Positions 1-9,553 are shown, counted from the stretch's first letter. The stretch: 64,000 nucleotides of DNA from Halopenitus persicus (GCF_900107205.1 NZ_FNPC01000002.1:1-64000), one strand, 5' to 3'. Translations and numbers: made by a program. Notes: generated from the sequence alone by a model not told the origin.

Positions 1-1515
<1,515 letters not shown>

Positions 1516-1610
1516 CAGTCATACGCGTCCACGCACGGACGCCGAGTTCAGGCGGTAACTGGATCGCACGTACACACGGTCGTCACGCTCTACACGAGCA
1601 AGACGGACCA

Positions 1611-1664
1611 CTGACGCGGGAGACGACGCGTCGGCGTCGTCCCGGTTCGACTCCGGGAGTCAGC
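1611..1664 (+). other. tRNA-like processing element (t-element) before 5S rRNA
   Basis: In the 23S–5S spacer, 1641–1657 is a perfect tRNA T-arm (CCCGG, loop TTCGACT, CCGGG). Just outside it CTGAC (1611–1615) can pair with GTCAG (1659–1663), and 1622–1640 forms a short internal hairpin, so the whole folds as a truncated tRNA lacking an anticodon arm. Tandem T-arm elements in front of 5S are known in haloarchaea as substrates of tRNase Z, which would release the 5S 5' end near 1665–1667. Seen: the fold. Inferred: the processing role. Confidence 0.7.
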
Positions 1665-1666
1665 AT

Positions 1667-1788
1667 GAAGGCGGCCACAGCGGCAGGGAAAGACCCGTAC
1701 CCATTCCGAACACGGAAGTGAAGCCTGCCAGCGTATCACCGAGTACTGGAGTGGGAGACCCTCTGGGAGAGGTGGTTCGCCGCCTGCC
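1667..1788 (+). rRNA. 5S ribosomal RNA
   Basis: About 122 nt, matching haloarchaeal 5S. The terminal helix GGCGGC (1670–1675) pairs with GCCGCC (1779–1784). The conserved loop segment CCCATTCCGAACACGGAAG lies at about 1700–1718 and GAGTACTGGAGTGGGAGACC at about 1741–1760. The ends are estimated from the helix and may shift by one to three bases. It is co-transcribed with 23S and probably with the tRNA-Cys that follows. Confidence 0.95.
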
Positions 1789-2059
1789 CACTCATACTTT
1801 CAGCATTCATTCGCACGGCCAGTGACGACTCCAAGCACGCTCTCCGATACCGATAGCCAAAACCGGAGAGAACGGCACGTCCGAGCATCCGCGTCCATCC
1901 CACACCACCACACCCGAACGTGAACGATCCCGAGTGGCGACGCCATCCCGGCCGGTCGCATCACGGTGGGCCGGCGCGCTCGATGCGGACGGCGTCGACG
2001 ATGGGTCCGTGATGGTGGACCGCTAGGCTTAAGCGCGCGACGTGGCTACGACCGGACGC

Positions 2060-2135
2060 GCCAAGGTGGCAGAGTTCGGTCAGACGCAGCGGCCTGCAGA
2101 GCCGCCCAACGCCGGTTCAAATCCGGCCCTTGGCT
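2060..2135 (+). tRNA. tRNA-Cys (anticodon GCA)
   Basis: A 76-nt cloverleaf. The acceptor GCCAAGG (2060–2066) pairs with CCTTGGC (2128–2134) and the discriminator base is U at 2135. The anticodon arm CGGCC-TGCAGA-GCCG gives the anticodon GCA. The T-arm is GCCGG-TTCAAAT-CCGGC. No encoded CCA and no intron. This is the usual distal tRNA of the haloarchaeal rRNA operon. A TATA-like GGCTTAAG about 30 nt upstream (around 2027–2034) may give it a separate promoter. The stretch 1789–2059 holds no other gene. Confidence 0.95.
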
Positions 2136-2253
2136 TGCTCAGTTTTCGGTTCGGACCACGGAGAACGCCGTTGCCCCATCGCAGGGCGTTGCGGTCGGCG
2201 GTTCGGCGCGACGGGTTAACGAGTCACCATCCCGAACCGTCACTCGACCGGCA

Positions 2254-2715
2254 ATGCTCTTCCCGACACACGTCGTCGCGGGCTACGTCGTGGGCTACGG
2301 GCGCCGACTACCGCCCGTTCCGGCGGCGGCCGGCGCCGCGCTCCCGGACCTGATCGACAAGCCCCTCGCCATGGGTGGCGTCGTCGGGATCTACCAGTCG
2401 GTGGGCCACTCCGCGCTCGTTCTCGCGGCGTTGCTGCCGGTCGTCCTGTGCGGACGTGCCTGGCTCGCGGCCTGGCTGGGCTGGGCGTCACATCTCGTCC
2501 TTGATGCCGTTCATATGGCCGTCAACGCCCGTCCGGGGGACGCGGTCGTCCTGCTGTGGCCAGTCGTCGTGCGGGAGTCCTCGCTGGGGCTCGGTCCCGT
2601 CCCGTTTTTCCGGCACTATCTCCGGACCCCGGGGATCCTCCTCGACGTCTCGATCTGGATCGCGTTCGGATACGTCGTTCGCCGGCAGTATGCCGCCGCC
2701 GGAACCGCTTCGTGA
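2254..2715 (+). CDS. Small polytopic membrane protein, YdjM/DUF457-like
   Basis: 153 residues, starting MLFPTHVVAGYVVG. It has the pattern of the membrane-bound 'metal-dependent hydrolase' group (YdjM/DUF457): an early PTH motif with His6, an ALPDLIDKP segment (about 30–38), GHS (about 51–53), and a later SHLVLDAVH (about 81–89). These His and Asp residues are the conserved polar positions of that family, between four or five hydrophobic segments. The ATG is chosen because the reading frame upstream runs back through tRNA-Cys. A GGTTAACG A/T element about 37 nt upstream may be the promoter. No enzyme activity is established for this family, so the function is unknown. Confidence 0.75.
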   Translation: MLFPTHVVAGYVVGYGRRLPPVPAAAGAALPDLIDKPLAMGGVVGIYQSVGHSALVLAALLPVVLCGRAWLAAWLGWASHLVLDAVHMAVNARPGDAVVLLWPVVVRESSLGLGPVPFFRHYLRTPGILLDVSIWIAFGYVVRRQYAAAGTAS

Positions 2716-2747
2716 CGCCCGACCGATGCTCGGTCACCGTCAGGGAG

Positions 2748-3578
2748 TCACTCCCGCGGCTCGCACCGCCAGAACCGGTCGCGTTCGTCGACGACGTAGC
2801 CGGCCGCCTCGAGCTCCTCACGGACGGCCGCGGTTCGATCCCCGGAGAGCGCTTCCCGATGGACCTCGAGGAACACGTCCGGCCGATGGGTTCGAAGGGT
2901 CTCGCGGGCGCCGCGGAGGACGGCCGCGCCGGTTCCCTCCACGTCGATCTTGAGAACGTCGGGTGCCGGCCGGTCGCGGATCTCCTCGTCGAGGCGTCGA
3001 ACCCGGACGGAGTCCGTCGCGGCCACGCTCGCTCCCCACCGCGTCGCGCTCTCGCGGTCGAAGCTCGAGAGCTCGGGGTACGTCGAGACGTAGAACCGGC
3101 GACATCCGGCGGTTGCGCCCAAGCCGACCGGGCGGATCGTCACCCGATCGCCGCAGTCGTTGCGCTCGCAGTTGGCCCGCAAGCGCTCGATGGTCGGCGG
3201 GGCCGGCTCGTAGGCGATCACGCGACGGTCGGGGCCGCCGGCCGCGACCGCGAGGGCGTACACGCCGACGTTCGCCCCGACGTCGTAGACCACGTCGTCC
3301 GCCTCGCAGCGTGCGCAGATCGCCCGAAGCATCTCCTGGCGGCCGTGGCGATTGTACAGTTCGTAGGTCCGAATCCGGCCGCCGGGCGTCGCCCGGGACG
3401 CAGCGAACAGGCGGCGATCGTAGTTCCAGCCCACGACGCGGTCGTAGGTTCCGTAGCGGCGCCGCTCGAGCCACGTCCGAATCCGGTCGAGTGCGCCGTC
3501 CGTCACGTCCGGATCCAGGGGATGGACTGACTTGCCGATTGCGCACGATGGGTTCGTGACCGGCACCGGCGGGGACAC
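2748..3578 (-). CDS. FkbM-family SAM-dependent methyltransferase
   Basis: About 276 residues. The SAM-binding motif I is VVYDVGANVGVYALAV and the FkbM signature DVLKIDVEGTGAAVLRGA sits in the C-terminal half, followed by FLEVHREAL. The family O-methylates sugars or polyketides, usually linked to surface glycans or glycolipids. The start is unclear: no ATG occurs in the N-terminal region. I chose the GTG at 3578, which has a GGTGAGGAG element about 12 nt upstream; a GTG further in (DVTDGAL) would give a shorter protein that keeps both motifs. It is transcribed against its neighbours, converging with the gene ending at 2715. Confidence 0.8.
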   Translation of the reverse strand: MSPPVPVTNPSCAIGKSVHPLDPDVTDGALDRIRTWLERRRYGTYDRVVGWNYDRRLFAASRATPGGRIRTYELYNRHGRQEMLRAICARCEADDVVYDVGANVGVYALAVAAGGPDRRVIAYEPAPPTIERLRANCERNDCGDRVTIRPVGLGATAGCRRFYVSTYPELSSFDRESATRWGASVAATDSVRVRRLDEEIRDRPAPDVLKIDVEGTGAAVLRGARETLRTHRPDVFLEVHREALSGDRTAAVREELEAAGYVVDERDRFWRCEPRE

Positions 3579-3799
3579 GCTTCTGGTGAACTCCTCACCC
3601 CTGCCCGTTCCCTTACGCGGTGCGCTCGGTCGCTCCTCGAGGTCGGGGTCCCCACGCTCCCGGATGGTGATCGCTGCTCGTCCCCGCAGTCCGGTTGGAT
3701 CGCGTCCACGTATCGGGGCCGGACGTCGCGCCGACGTCACCGTGCACACCCGTGATCTCGGGGCAAGCAATATCCGTGCGGGGAGCGACCGGACTGGGT

Positions 3800-4183
3800 A
3801 TGGACCCGGTTGGCGCTCGCCTCGACCTCGAATCCCTGGATCGACTCCACCGGCTCGGGATCGGGTTGGCCGCGGTGACGGGCGTGATCCATCTGCTATT
3901 GGGGCTCGGCGCGCCGACGACGCCGCTGGGAGCGGCGTCGATCCTTGCGGGGATCGGCTACGCCGTGGCGATCGGCCTCGTTCTGGTCGGGTACCGCCGA
4001 CGGCTGGTTGCCGCGATCGGGATCGGCTACGTCGGCAGCCAGGTCGTCCTCTGGTACGTGATCAATCGGCCATCGTCGCTGGCGGCCGTCTCGCCGGCCG
4101 CGATGGTTGACAAGCCGGTTCAGCTGTTGCTGATCGCCGTCTGCGTCGCGATCGTGCGACGAAGCGGATCTGCGGGGGAGTGA
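3800..4183 (+). CDS. Small four-helix membrane protein, function unknown
   Basis: 127 residues, starting MDPVGARLDLESLDRLHRLG. There are four hydrophobic segments (about 18–35, 41–60, 66–84, 103–120) joined by short charged loops and no catalytic motif I can recognise. It resembles small haloarchaea-specific membrane proteins of unknown role. The ATG at 3800 is preferred over the upstream ATG because residues before it are not hydrophobic and the segment contains promoter-like sequence. Its stop lies 6 nt before the phosphatidyltransferase gene, so the two are probably one transcript. Confidence 0.7.
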   Translation: MDPVGARLDLESLDRLHRLGIGLAAVTGVIHLLLGLGAPTTPLGAASILAGIGYAVAIGLVLVGYRRRLVAAIGIGYVGSQVVLWYVINRPSSLAAVSPAAMVDKPVQLLLIAVCVAIVRRSGSAGE

Positions 4184-4189
4184 CCGGTC

Positions 4190-4960
4190 GTGACTGGGGG
4201 ACGTCTCGCTCGCGTCGATCCGCTCGCTGCGAGCCTCCTCACCTCGGTCGGGGGCGTCGTGGGCTGGCTCGCCGTGGTCGGCGTCCTGGAGTCGGGTGAT
4301 CTCGCGGTTCCGTTCCCGCTTCCGTTCCCGTTCCTTGTGGCAGTAACCGGCCTTCTCGTGTTGCAAGCGACGGTGCTTGTGGCCGTCTACCGCCCCGATG
4401 CCGTGGCTGGCGGACGCCCCCCGTTCACGCCGCCGACGGCACTCACGGTGGTTCGTGGCGGCGCGATCGCCGTTCTCGCCGGATTCCTCCTTGCGTCCCC
4501 GGATGTCACCGGCTGGACGGCCGCCCTCCTCTATGCCGCCGCTGCCGGCCTCGACGCGGTCGACGGCTTCCTTGCTCGGGCGACGGGGACGGTCACCGAC
4601 CTGGGCGCGCGGCTCGACACCGAGATGGACGCGTTGGGGATGCTCGTCGGCGCCGCCGTGGCGATCTCGTTCGGTATGGCACCCGCGGTCTACCTGCTCG
4701 TCGGCCTGGCGCGCTACGTCTTCATCGCCGGGCTCGTGGGACGCCGGTGGCGCGGGAACCCCGTCAGCGAGTTGCCCGAGAGTCGCCTGCGGCGGCTCAA
4801 CGCCGGTGGACAGATGGCCGTGCTGATCGTCCTGCTTGCTCCCTGGCCGGGAACGGCCGCGTCGCGTCCGCTCGCGACCGTCGCTATGGTGCCGTTTCTG
4901 CTCGTCTTCGGTCGGGACTGGTTGCTTGCCACCGGCCGCCGCGAGGGCCCGGTTCGGTGA
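4190..4960 (+). CDS. CDP-alcohol phosphatidyltransferase family protein
   Basis: 256 residues, GTG start. It carries the complete family signature D-x2-D-G-x2-A-R-x8-G-x3-D-x3-D (residues about 120–145, reading DAVDGFLARATG… GARLDTEMD), which binds Mg2+ and the CDP-linked substrate. At least six hydrophobic segments predict an integral membrane enzyme. The family moves a phosphoalcohol from CDP-alcohol to an acceptor (phospholipid or inositol phosphate synthesis). It begins 6 nt after the small membrane protein and heads the cluster that continues with the dehydrogenase, PTPS-like protein, glycosyltransferase and methyltransferase. The acceptor is unknown; archaetidyl-alcohol or a soluble phosphodiester are both possible. 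Confidence 0.85.
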   Translation: MTGGRLARVDPLAASLLTSVGGVVGWLAVVGVLESGDLAVPFPLPFPFLVAVTGLLVLQATVLVAVYRPDAVAGGRPPFTPPTALTVVRGGAIAVLAGFLLASPDVTGWTAALLYAAAAGLDAVDGFLARATGTVTDLGARLDTEMDALGMLVGAAVAISFGMAPAVYLLVGLARYVFIAGLVGRRWRGNPVSELPESRLRRLNAGGQMAVLIVLLAPWPGTAASRPLATVAMVPFLLVFGRDWLLATGRREGPVR

Positions 4961-4998
4961 GGTCGGATCGGTTCGGTGAGGTCGGATCGGTTCGGTCA
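4961..4998 (+). repeat. 19-bp tandem repeat copying the end of the preceding gene
   Basis: GGTCGGATCGGTTCGGTGA occurs at 4961–4979 and, with its last bases changed to CA, at 4980–4998. Its right half GGTTCGGTGA repeats the last ten bases (4951–4960) of the upstream gene, stop codon included. See the finding on stop-codon-linked tandem repeats. Confidence 0.9.
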
Positions 4999-5149
4999 GC
5001 TCGGACTGCCCCGGTGACGTCGGGGGAATTCCTAAGAGACTCCCGTGTGTATCGTTTATCGTAATGGTATCATTCCGCACTGTCGGCGCTCGACCCGGGG
5101 ATCGACCGGTCCCGGATTCGACGACCGCGTGCTCGTTGGACGTCGAGGT

Positions 5150-6163
5150 ATGAGTGCTCGAACCGTCTATTTCACCGGCGACGAAGCGGTCGAGGTCAAA
5201 CGCGAATCCGTGCCCGAGGTGACGCCGGAGACGGTCCTGGTCGAGACGACGTACTCGGGCATCAGCGCCGGAACGGAGGGACTGGTCTACAGGGGAGACG
5301 TCCCCACCCCGCTGCAGTCGACGGGACCGGTCAAGCCGCTCGCCGACGACTTCACGTATCCCGTCGCCTACGGCTACGCGACGGTCGGACGCGTCGTCGC
5401 CGTCGGCGAGGCGATCGATGACGACTGGCTCGACGAGCGCGTGTTCGCCTACGCGCCGCACAGCAGCCACGTCCGCGTGTCACCGACGGAACTCGTTCGC
5501 GTTCCCGAATCGGTGCCGTCCGAACGGGCGCCGCTGTTCGCCAACGTCGAGACCGCGGTGACGCTCGCCCTCGACGCGAACCCGGCGATCGGCGAGCGCG
5601 TCGCGATCTTCGGCCAGGGGGTCGTCGGCGTGCTCGTGACGGGGCTGCTCGCCGGCTCCTCCCTGACCGACCTCGTGGCGGTTGAGCCGTTGTCCGCGCG
5701 CCGGGAGCGCGCACGCAGTATGGGGGCAACCCACGCCGTTCCGCCGGACACGAGCGATCCCGGGCGGGCGATCCGGGAGGCGATCGACGAGCGCGTCGAT
5801 TGCTGCGTCGAGGTGTCCGGCAACCCGAACGCCTTGGAGAGCGCGATCGCCGCGACGCGATACGATGGCCGCGTGGTCGTCGGTTCGTGGTACGGCACGA
5901 AGCCCGTCGACCTCCCGCTTGGCGGTCGGTTCCACCGCAATCGGATCGACATCGAAAGCAGCCAGGTCAGCACCATCGCACCGCGGTATCGCGGCCGGTG
6001 GTCCCGCGATCGACGCCGCCAGGTGGCCTGGAACCGGCTCGAATCGCTCCCGGTCGATGATCTGATCACCCACCGAATTCCGGTCGAGGAGGCCGACCGC
6101 GCCTACGAGTTGCTCGCCGAGCATCCACGGGACGTCGGGCAGGTGTTGCTCGTCTACGAGTAG
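5150..6163 (+). CDS. Medium-chain dehydrogenase/reductase, zinc ligands missing
   Basis: 337 residues. An N-terminal GroES-like domain (SGISAGTEG at about 36–44) and a Rossmann domain (AIFGQGVVGVLVTGL at about 148–162, then VEPLSARRERARSMGA) mark the MDR superfamily. The Cys that would bind catalytic zinc (C-G-T/S-D-x-H/E in alcohol dehydrogenases) is replaced by Ser-Ala, and no four-Cys structural zinc lobe is present, so it is probably a zinc-independent NAD(P) oxidoreductase. Annotation pipelines often call such proteins BchC-like. The ATG at 5150 is chosen; the frame is open 105 nt further upstream, but that stretch looks like leader. It lies 74 nt before the PTPS-like gene. Confidence 0.8.
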   Translation: MSARTVYFTGDEAVEVKRESVPEVTPETVLVETTYSGISAGTEGLVYRGDVPTPLQSTGPVKPLADDFTYPVAYGYATVGRVVAVGEAIDDDWLDERVFAYAPHSSHVRVSPTELVRVPESVPSERAPLFANVETAVTLALDANPAIGERVAIFGQGVVGVLVTGLLAGSSLTDLVAVEPLSARRERARSMGATHAVPPDTSDPGRAIREAIDERVDCCVEVSGNPNALESAIAATRYDGRVVVGSWYGTKPVDLPLGGRFHRNRIDIESSQVSTIAPRYRGRWSRDRRRQVAWNRLESLPVDDLITHRIPVEEADRAYELLAEHPRDVGQVLLVYE

Positions 6164-6237
6164 GGAGAACGACCCGTCACCGGCCGGGCCCTGACGACCG
6201 ACCGCACGTTTTTGCCGTCTGAGTCCCACGGTATCAT

Positions 6238-6615
6238 ATGTACAGCCTCTCGGTTTCGCGGTCGTTCGTGGCCCAGCACTACCTCACGGTGCCCGACCCC
6301 GGCGCTGAGGGTGAGACCCATTCCCACCACTTCACCGTCGAAACGACCTTCGAAGCGCCGACGCTCGACGAGTACGGCTACGTGCTCGACGTCGACGCTC
6401 TCGAGGCGGCCCTGGACGAGACGTTCGCCCGTTTTCGCGACGAACTGTTGAACGAGCTGCCGGGATTCGAGGGGATGAACCCGAGCGCCGAGCGTCTCGC
6501 CCGGAACTTTGGAGACGAGTTGCTGGCGCGGGTCGACGCGAGCAACGCGACCGAACTCACGGTCGCCGTCCAGGAGGACGACGTGGCGACCGCCGCGCAC
6601 ACGCGGGACCTGTGA
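6238..6615 (+). CDS. 6-pyruvoyl-tetrahydropterin synthase (PTPS/QueD)-family protein, PTPS-III-like active site
   Basis: 125 residues, the normal length of the family. The zinc ligands His14, His28 and His30 are present (…FVAQHYL…THSHHF). NPSAERLARNF (about 81–91) matches the conserved NPTxEN segment and the C-terminal VQEDD keeps the pterin-binding Glu. The catalytic Cys normally four residues before the first His of HxH is Glu24 here. Cys-to-Glu replacement is the hallmark of the PTPS-III subgroup, which makes 6-hydroxymethyldihydropterin for folate in place of FolB; whether this protein does the same is inference. It ends one base before the glycosyltransferase start and is clearly co-transcribed with it. 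Confidence 0.85.
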   Translation: MYSLSVSRSFVAQHYLTVPDPGAEGETHSHHFTVETTFEAPTLDEYGYVLDVDALEAALDETFARFRDELLNELPGFEGMNPSAERLARNFGDELLARVDASNATELTVAVQEDDVATAAHTRDL

Positions 6616-6616
6616 G

Positions 6617-7822
6617 ATGCACGTCGGGCTGGTGGTCTACGACGGTCTCGACGAACGGTCGGGCGGCTACCGATACGACCGTCAGTTGGTCTCGTACCTG
6701 CGCGAACGGGGCGACGACGTCGAGGTGATCGCCCTCCCCCGAAGGGGGACGCTCGGGACGGCCCGGCTCGCGTTCTCGCCGTCGATCCGGCGTGCGCTCG
6801 ATCGACCGTTCGACGTCCTCCTTCAGGACGCGCTCTGTGAGGACGTTCTCTGGCACCACAATCGACGCCTGACCGACCCCGATTCCGTCGTCGCGATCGT
6901 CCACCTCTTGCGGTCGGCCACGGTGGGGACGGCCCCTCGATCGCCGTGGCGGTGGCTCGAGCGGCGCTATCTGCGGACGGTGGACGGCGTGGTCTGTCCC
7001 AGCGCCGCCACGCGCGCCGCGACGGGAACCCTTGCTCCGACGCCCGCCGCCGTCGCCTATCCGGCCGGCAGACACGAGGGGCGGGCGACCGACCGCGCGA
7101 CCGTCCGGTCGCGGGCGACCGACGCGCCGCTCACCATCACCTTCGTGGGCAACGTCGTTCCACGGAAGGGGGTGTTGACCGTGTTGGATGCGCTGACGGA
7201 CCTCGCCGGCGACTGGCGGGCCACGATCGTCGGGGATCTCGACGCCGATCCGGCGCACGCACGGACCGTTCGGCGGGCGGTCGACCGTCACGACGCCTCG
7301 TCCCGGATCGAGATCCTGGGCGGGGTTTCGGACGACCGGCTGGCAACGGTGCTCGCGGAGGCGCACGTTCTTGCGGTCCCCGCCCGCCGGGAGTCGTTCG
7401 GGATGGTCTACTTGGAGGCGATGGAGTACGGCACGGTTCCGGTCGCGACGACCGTCGGCGGGCCACCCGAGTTCGTGGTCGACGGATACAACGGCAGGCT
7501 CGTCCCGCCCCGCGATCCGGCGGCGCTTCGAACGGCGCTCCGGGGATTGCTGGCGGATCGTGAGACGCTCGCGTCGCTGGGTGAAGGAGCCCTCGAGACG
7601 GCCAGGGACCACTCCACTTGGGGGGATTCCATGGGGCGAGTGCGACGGTTCCTCCGGTCCCGCGTCGAGGACGACGTGACGGCACCGCCCGCCGTGACGG
7701 CGCCGGCCGAGCGAGTATCCGGGACCGCGGCGACGCGTTCCGCGGCCGCGGCGACGCGTTCCGCGGCCGCCGGTCGGGCGGACGAGTCGGGGGACCCCGA
7801 CGATGGGTGCCGGCGCCGATGA
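6617..7822 (+). CDS. Glycosyltransferase family 4-type protein
   Basis: 401 residues. Two Rossmann-like halves: the N-terminal half starts MHVGLVVYDGL with SGGYRYDRQL, and the C-terminal half has the GNVVPRKGV donor loop followed by the E-x7-E motif ESFGMVYLEAMEYGT, as in retaining GT4 enzymes using nucleotide sugars. The last 45 residues are a low-complexity Ala/Thr/Arg tail containing a 21-bp tandem duplication (7727–7768). The gene starts 1 nt after the PTPS-like stop and overlaps the methyltransferase by 4 nt (ATGA), so translation is coupled. The acceptor is unknown; a glycosylated pterin is one attractive possibility given its neighbours. Confidence 0.85.
   Translation: MHVGLVVYDGLDERSGGYRYDRQLVSYLRERGDDVEVIALPRRGTLGTARLAFSPSIRRALDRPFDVLLQDALCEDVLWHHNRRLTDPDSVVAIVHLLRSATVGTAPRSPWRWLERRYLRTVDGVVCPSAATRAATGTLAPTPAAVAYPAGRHEGRATDRATVRSRATDAPLTITFVGNVVPRKGVLTVLDALTDLAGDWRATIVGDLDADPAHARTVRRAVDRHDASSRIEILGGVSDDRLATVLAEAHVLAVPARRESFGMVYLEAMEYGTVPVATTVGGPPEFVVDGYNGRLVPPRDPAALRTALRGLLADRETLASLGEGALETARDHSTWGDSMGRVRRFLRSRVEDDVTAPPAVTAPAERVSGTAATRSAAAATRSAAAGRADESGDPDDGCRRR
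7727..7768 (+). repeat. 21-bp tandem duplication inside the GT4 gene
   Basis: GCGGCGACGCGTTCCGCGGCC at 7727–7747 is followed by the same 21 bases at 7748–7768. It is in frame and encodes twice AATRSAA in the disordered tail of the glycosyltransferase, beyond the catalytic domain. Confidence 0.9.
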
Positions 7823-8697
7823 GCGATCCCGACTATCTCACGGCAAAGCGCACGGTCGACGACCGTGCGCTCAACGCTCGCGTCTTCGATGCGTTCGTGA
7901 CCGCACTGCGTGAGGCGGCCGCGGACGGTCCCGTGTCGGTTCTCGACGTCGGAGCGGGGACCGGAACGATGGTCGTCCGACTCGCCGAACGTGGAGTCCT
8001 GCCCTCGCGCGTCACCTATCGGATGGTCGATCGCGACCCGGCCCACGTGGCGGCTGCACGCACGCACGTTCCGGAGCGGCTCGCTGCCGCCGGGTATCGC
8101 ATCGAGGCGGACGAGGAGGGGATCGTCGCCACGCGCGACGGCGACCGACTCACCGTCCGCTTCGAAGCGGCCGACGCGTTCGCGATCGACGCGAGTGCGG
8201 ACGTCTGTATCGCGATGGCCGTCCTCGACCTTATGGATCCATCGCCGGCGCTTGAGGGACTGACCAGCCACCTCGTGCCCGGCGGCGTCCTGTACGCACC
8301 GATAGTCTTCGACGGTGGGACCGGATTCCTTCCGGCCCATCCCGACGACCCGGCGATCGAGCGGGCGTACCATCGACATATGGCCGAGGTCCGTGACGGG
8401 GGCGGACCACGCGTCGGACGACGGCTCCCGTCGACCGCTTCCGACGTCGGCGGCGAGGTCGTCGACGTCGGCGGGTCGACCCAGGTGATCCGTCCGCGGA
8501 ACGGCTCCTATCCCGCCCGCGAGGACGTCGTGTTGTCCCGACTGTTGGAGACCGTCACGGAGGCGGTCCGGGAGGTCCCGGACGGGGCCGTCACTCCGGA
8601 AACGATCGATGAGTGGCTGGCAGTTAGACGTGACCAGCTGGACCGGGCGAGGCTCTCGTTCGTGGCACACAACCTCGACGTGCTGGTCCGAACGTGA
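7819..8697 (+). CDS. Class I SAM-dependent methyltransferase
   Basis: 292 residues. Motif I VLDVGAGTGTMVVRL is at about 41–55 and the acidic end of beta-2 is VDRDP. The later segment CIAMAVLDLMDP and the HLVPGGVLYAP turn complete the class I fold. It overlaps the glycosyltransferase stop by 4 nt and ends the + strand cluster that began near 3800. The substrate cannot be read from the sequence. It could act on the product of the cluster, for example methylating a glycosyl residue. Confidence 0.82.
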   Translation: MSDPDYLTAKRTVDDRALNARVFDAFVTALREAAADGPVSVLDVGAGTGTMVVRLAERGVLPSRVTYRMVDRDPAHVAAARTHVPERLAAAGYRIEADEEGIVATRDGDRLTVRFEAADAFAIDASADVCIAMAVLDLMDPSPALEGLTSHLVPGGVLYAPIVFDGGTGFLPAHPDDPAIERAYHRHMAEVRDGGGPRVGRRLPSTASDVGGEVVDVGGSTQVIRPRNGSYPAREDVVLSRLLETVTEAVREVPDGAVTPETIDEWLAVRRDQLDRARLSFVAHNLDVLVRT

Positions 8698-8847
8698 CTC
8701 GGACGGGGGGCGGGAAGCGTCTTCGGACGGGAGTCGTCTTTCGATCTGGAGTCGCCTTCGGAGGACCGTTTTCCGCGGCGAACGGTGTCCGTATCACTTT
8801 TCGGACGGCTCCGTCGGGAGACCGCTGCGGTTCGTTGCACATCGATG

Positions 8848-8907
8848 CTACCGCAGCCGGTCGGTCGCTACCGCAGCCGGTCGGTCGCTACCGCAGCTCG
8901 TCGGGCG
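8848..8907 (-). repeat. 20-bp tandem repeat spanning a stop codon
   Basis: CTACCGCAGCCGGTCGGTCG is found at 8848–8867 and 8868–8887, and a diverged third unit at 8888–8907 forms the last codons of the minus-strand gene. Each unit begins with CTA, the complement of its TAG stop, so the stop codon is present three times. Confidence 0.9.
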
Positions 8908-9388
8908 TCTCGACCGATCCGCCGAGCGCGTCGGAGCCGGGCTCCACCGCGGTCGCGCTCGTGACCGCGTCGGCGATCTCGGGGATCGGGTCGTGGGTCT
9001 CGATGTAGACGGTGAGCGCGACCGCGGCCTCGTCGCCGCCCGCGAGCGCGACCGCCTCGTCCCTCGTGATCCGGCCCGCGAGCCAATCGCGAACGACGTC
9101 GCGGCGCGTGGGTGCCAGCGGGCAGACGCCGGCGACGCCACAGCGGTGAAGCGCCTTGGCCGCCGTCATCGGCGCCACGGCGGCCTCCCGGGCGGCGTCG
9201 CCGACGCTCGCGCCCGCGGTGTACGCCTCGACCAGCGTCGCGACCGCGGCGGGGGTACACGGCAACGATGCGGCGTGTGGCCGTGCTCGTTCCGCGAGCT
9301 CGACGCCCGTGTCGTCGACGACCGCCGCACCCCGGTCGTGCTGTTCGGCCGTCACCTCGATCCCGGCCGCGATCTCCGATAGTGTCAC
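8888..9388 (-). CDS. Conserved haloarchaeal protein with HTH-like segment, function unknown
   Basis: 166 residues, GTG start (MTLSEIAAGIEVTAEQ…). A helical region (about 52–80) containing GASVGDAAREAAVAPMTAAK looks like a helix-turn-helix. A further Ala-rich part (about 95–130) reads like a second helical domain. The start is supported by the TATA element TATTTAAG (9412–9421), about 25 nt upstream, giving a leaderless transcript. It is divergent from the TFB gene. I recognise it only as a haloarchaeal protein of unknown role; a DNA-binding regulator is possible but unproven. Confidence 0.7.
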   Translation of the reverse strand: MTLSEIAAGIEVTAEQHDRGAAVVDDTGVELAERARPHAASLPCTPAAVATLVEAYTAGASVGDAAREAAVAPMTAAKALHRCGVAGVCPLAPTRRDVVRDWLAGRITRDEAVALAGGDEAAVALTVYIETHDPIPEIADAVTSATAVEPGSDALGGSVETPDELR

Positions 9389-9411
9389 ACCACCCCGTTC
9401 CGCGACACGCG

Positions 9412-9421
9412 CCTTAAATAT
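9412..9421 (-). promoter_or_regulatory. TATA box for the 9388 gene
   Basis: TATATTTAAG on the minus strand, centred about 28 nt before the GTG start, the spacing of leaderless haloarchaeal promoters. Confidence 0.55.
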
Positions 9422-9543
9422 ATCCGTTCTAACGGCGGAATTATCGCGGATCGGGGGGCGACAGCGGATCCGCCGCCGGGAAACCGACCGGCCACCGGTC
9501 GGTTCGATCCGCCGATGGACGGTGTGGTCGGGCGATTCGACCC

Positions 9544-9553
9544 GCCTTTAAGT
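9544..9553 (+). promoter_or_regulatory. TATA box for the TFB gene
   Basis: GCCTTTAAGTAAGG lies 29–38 nt before the ATG at 9582. This spacing argues for a leaderless transcript and for ATG 9582 over the GTG three bases earlier. Confidence 0.55.
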
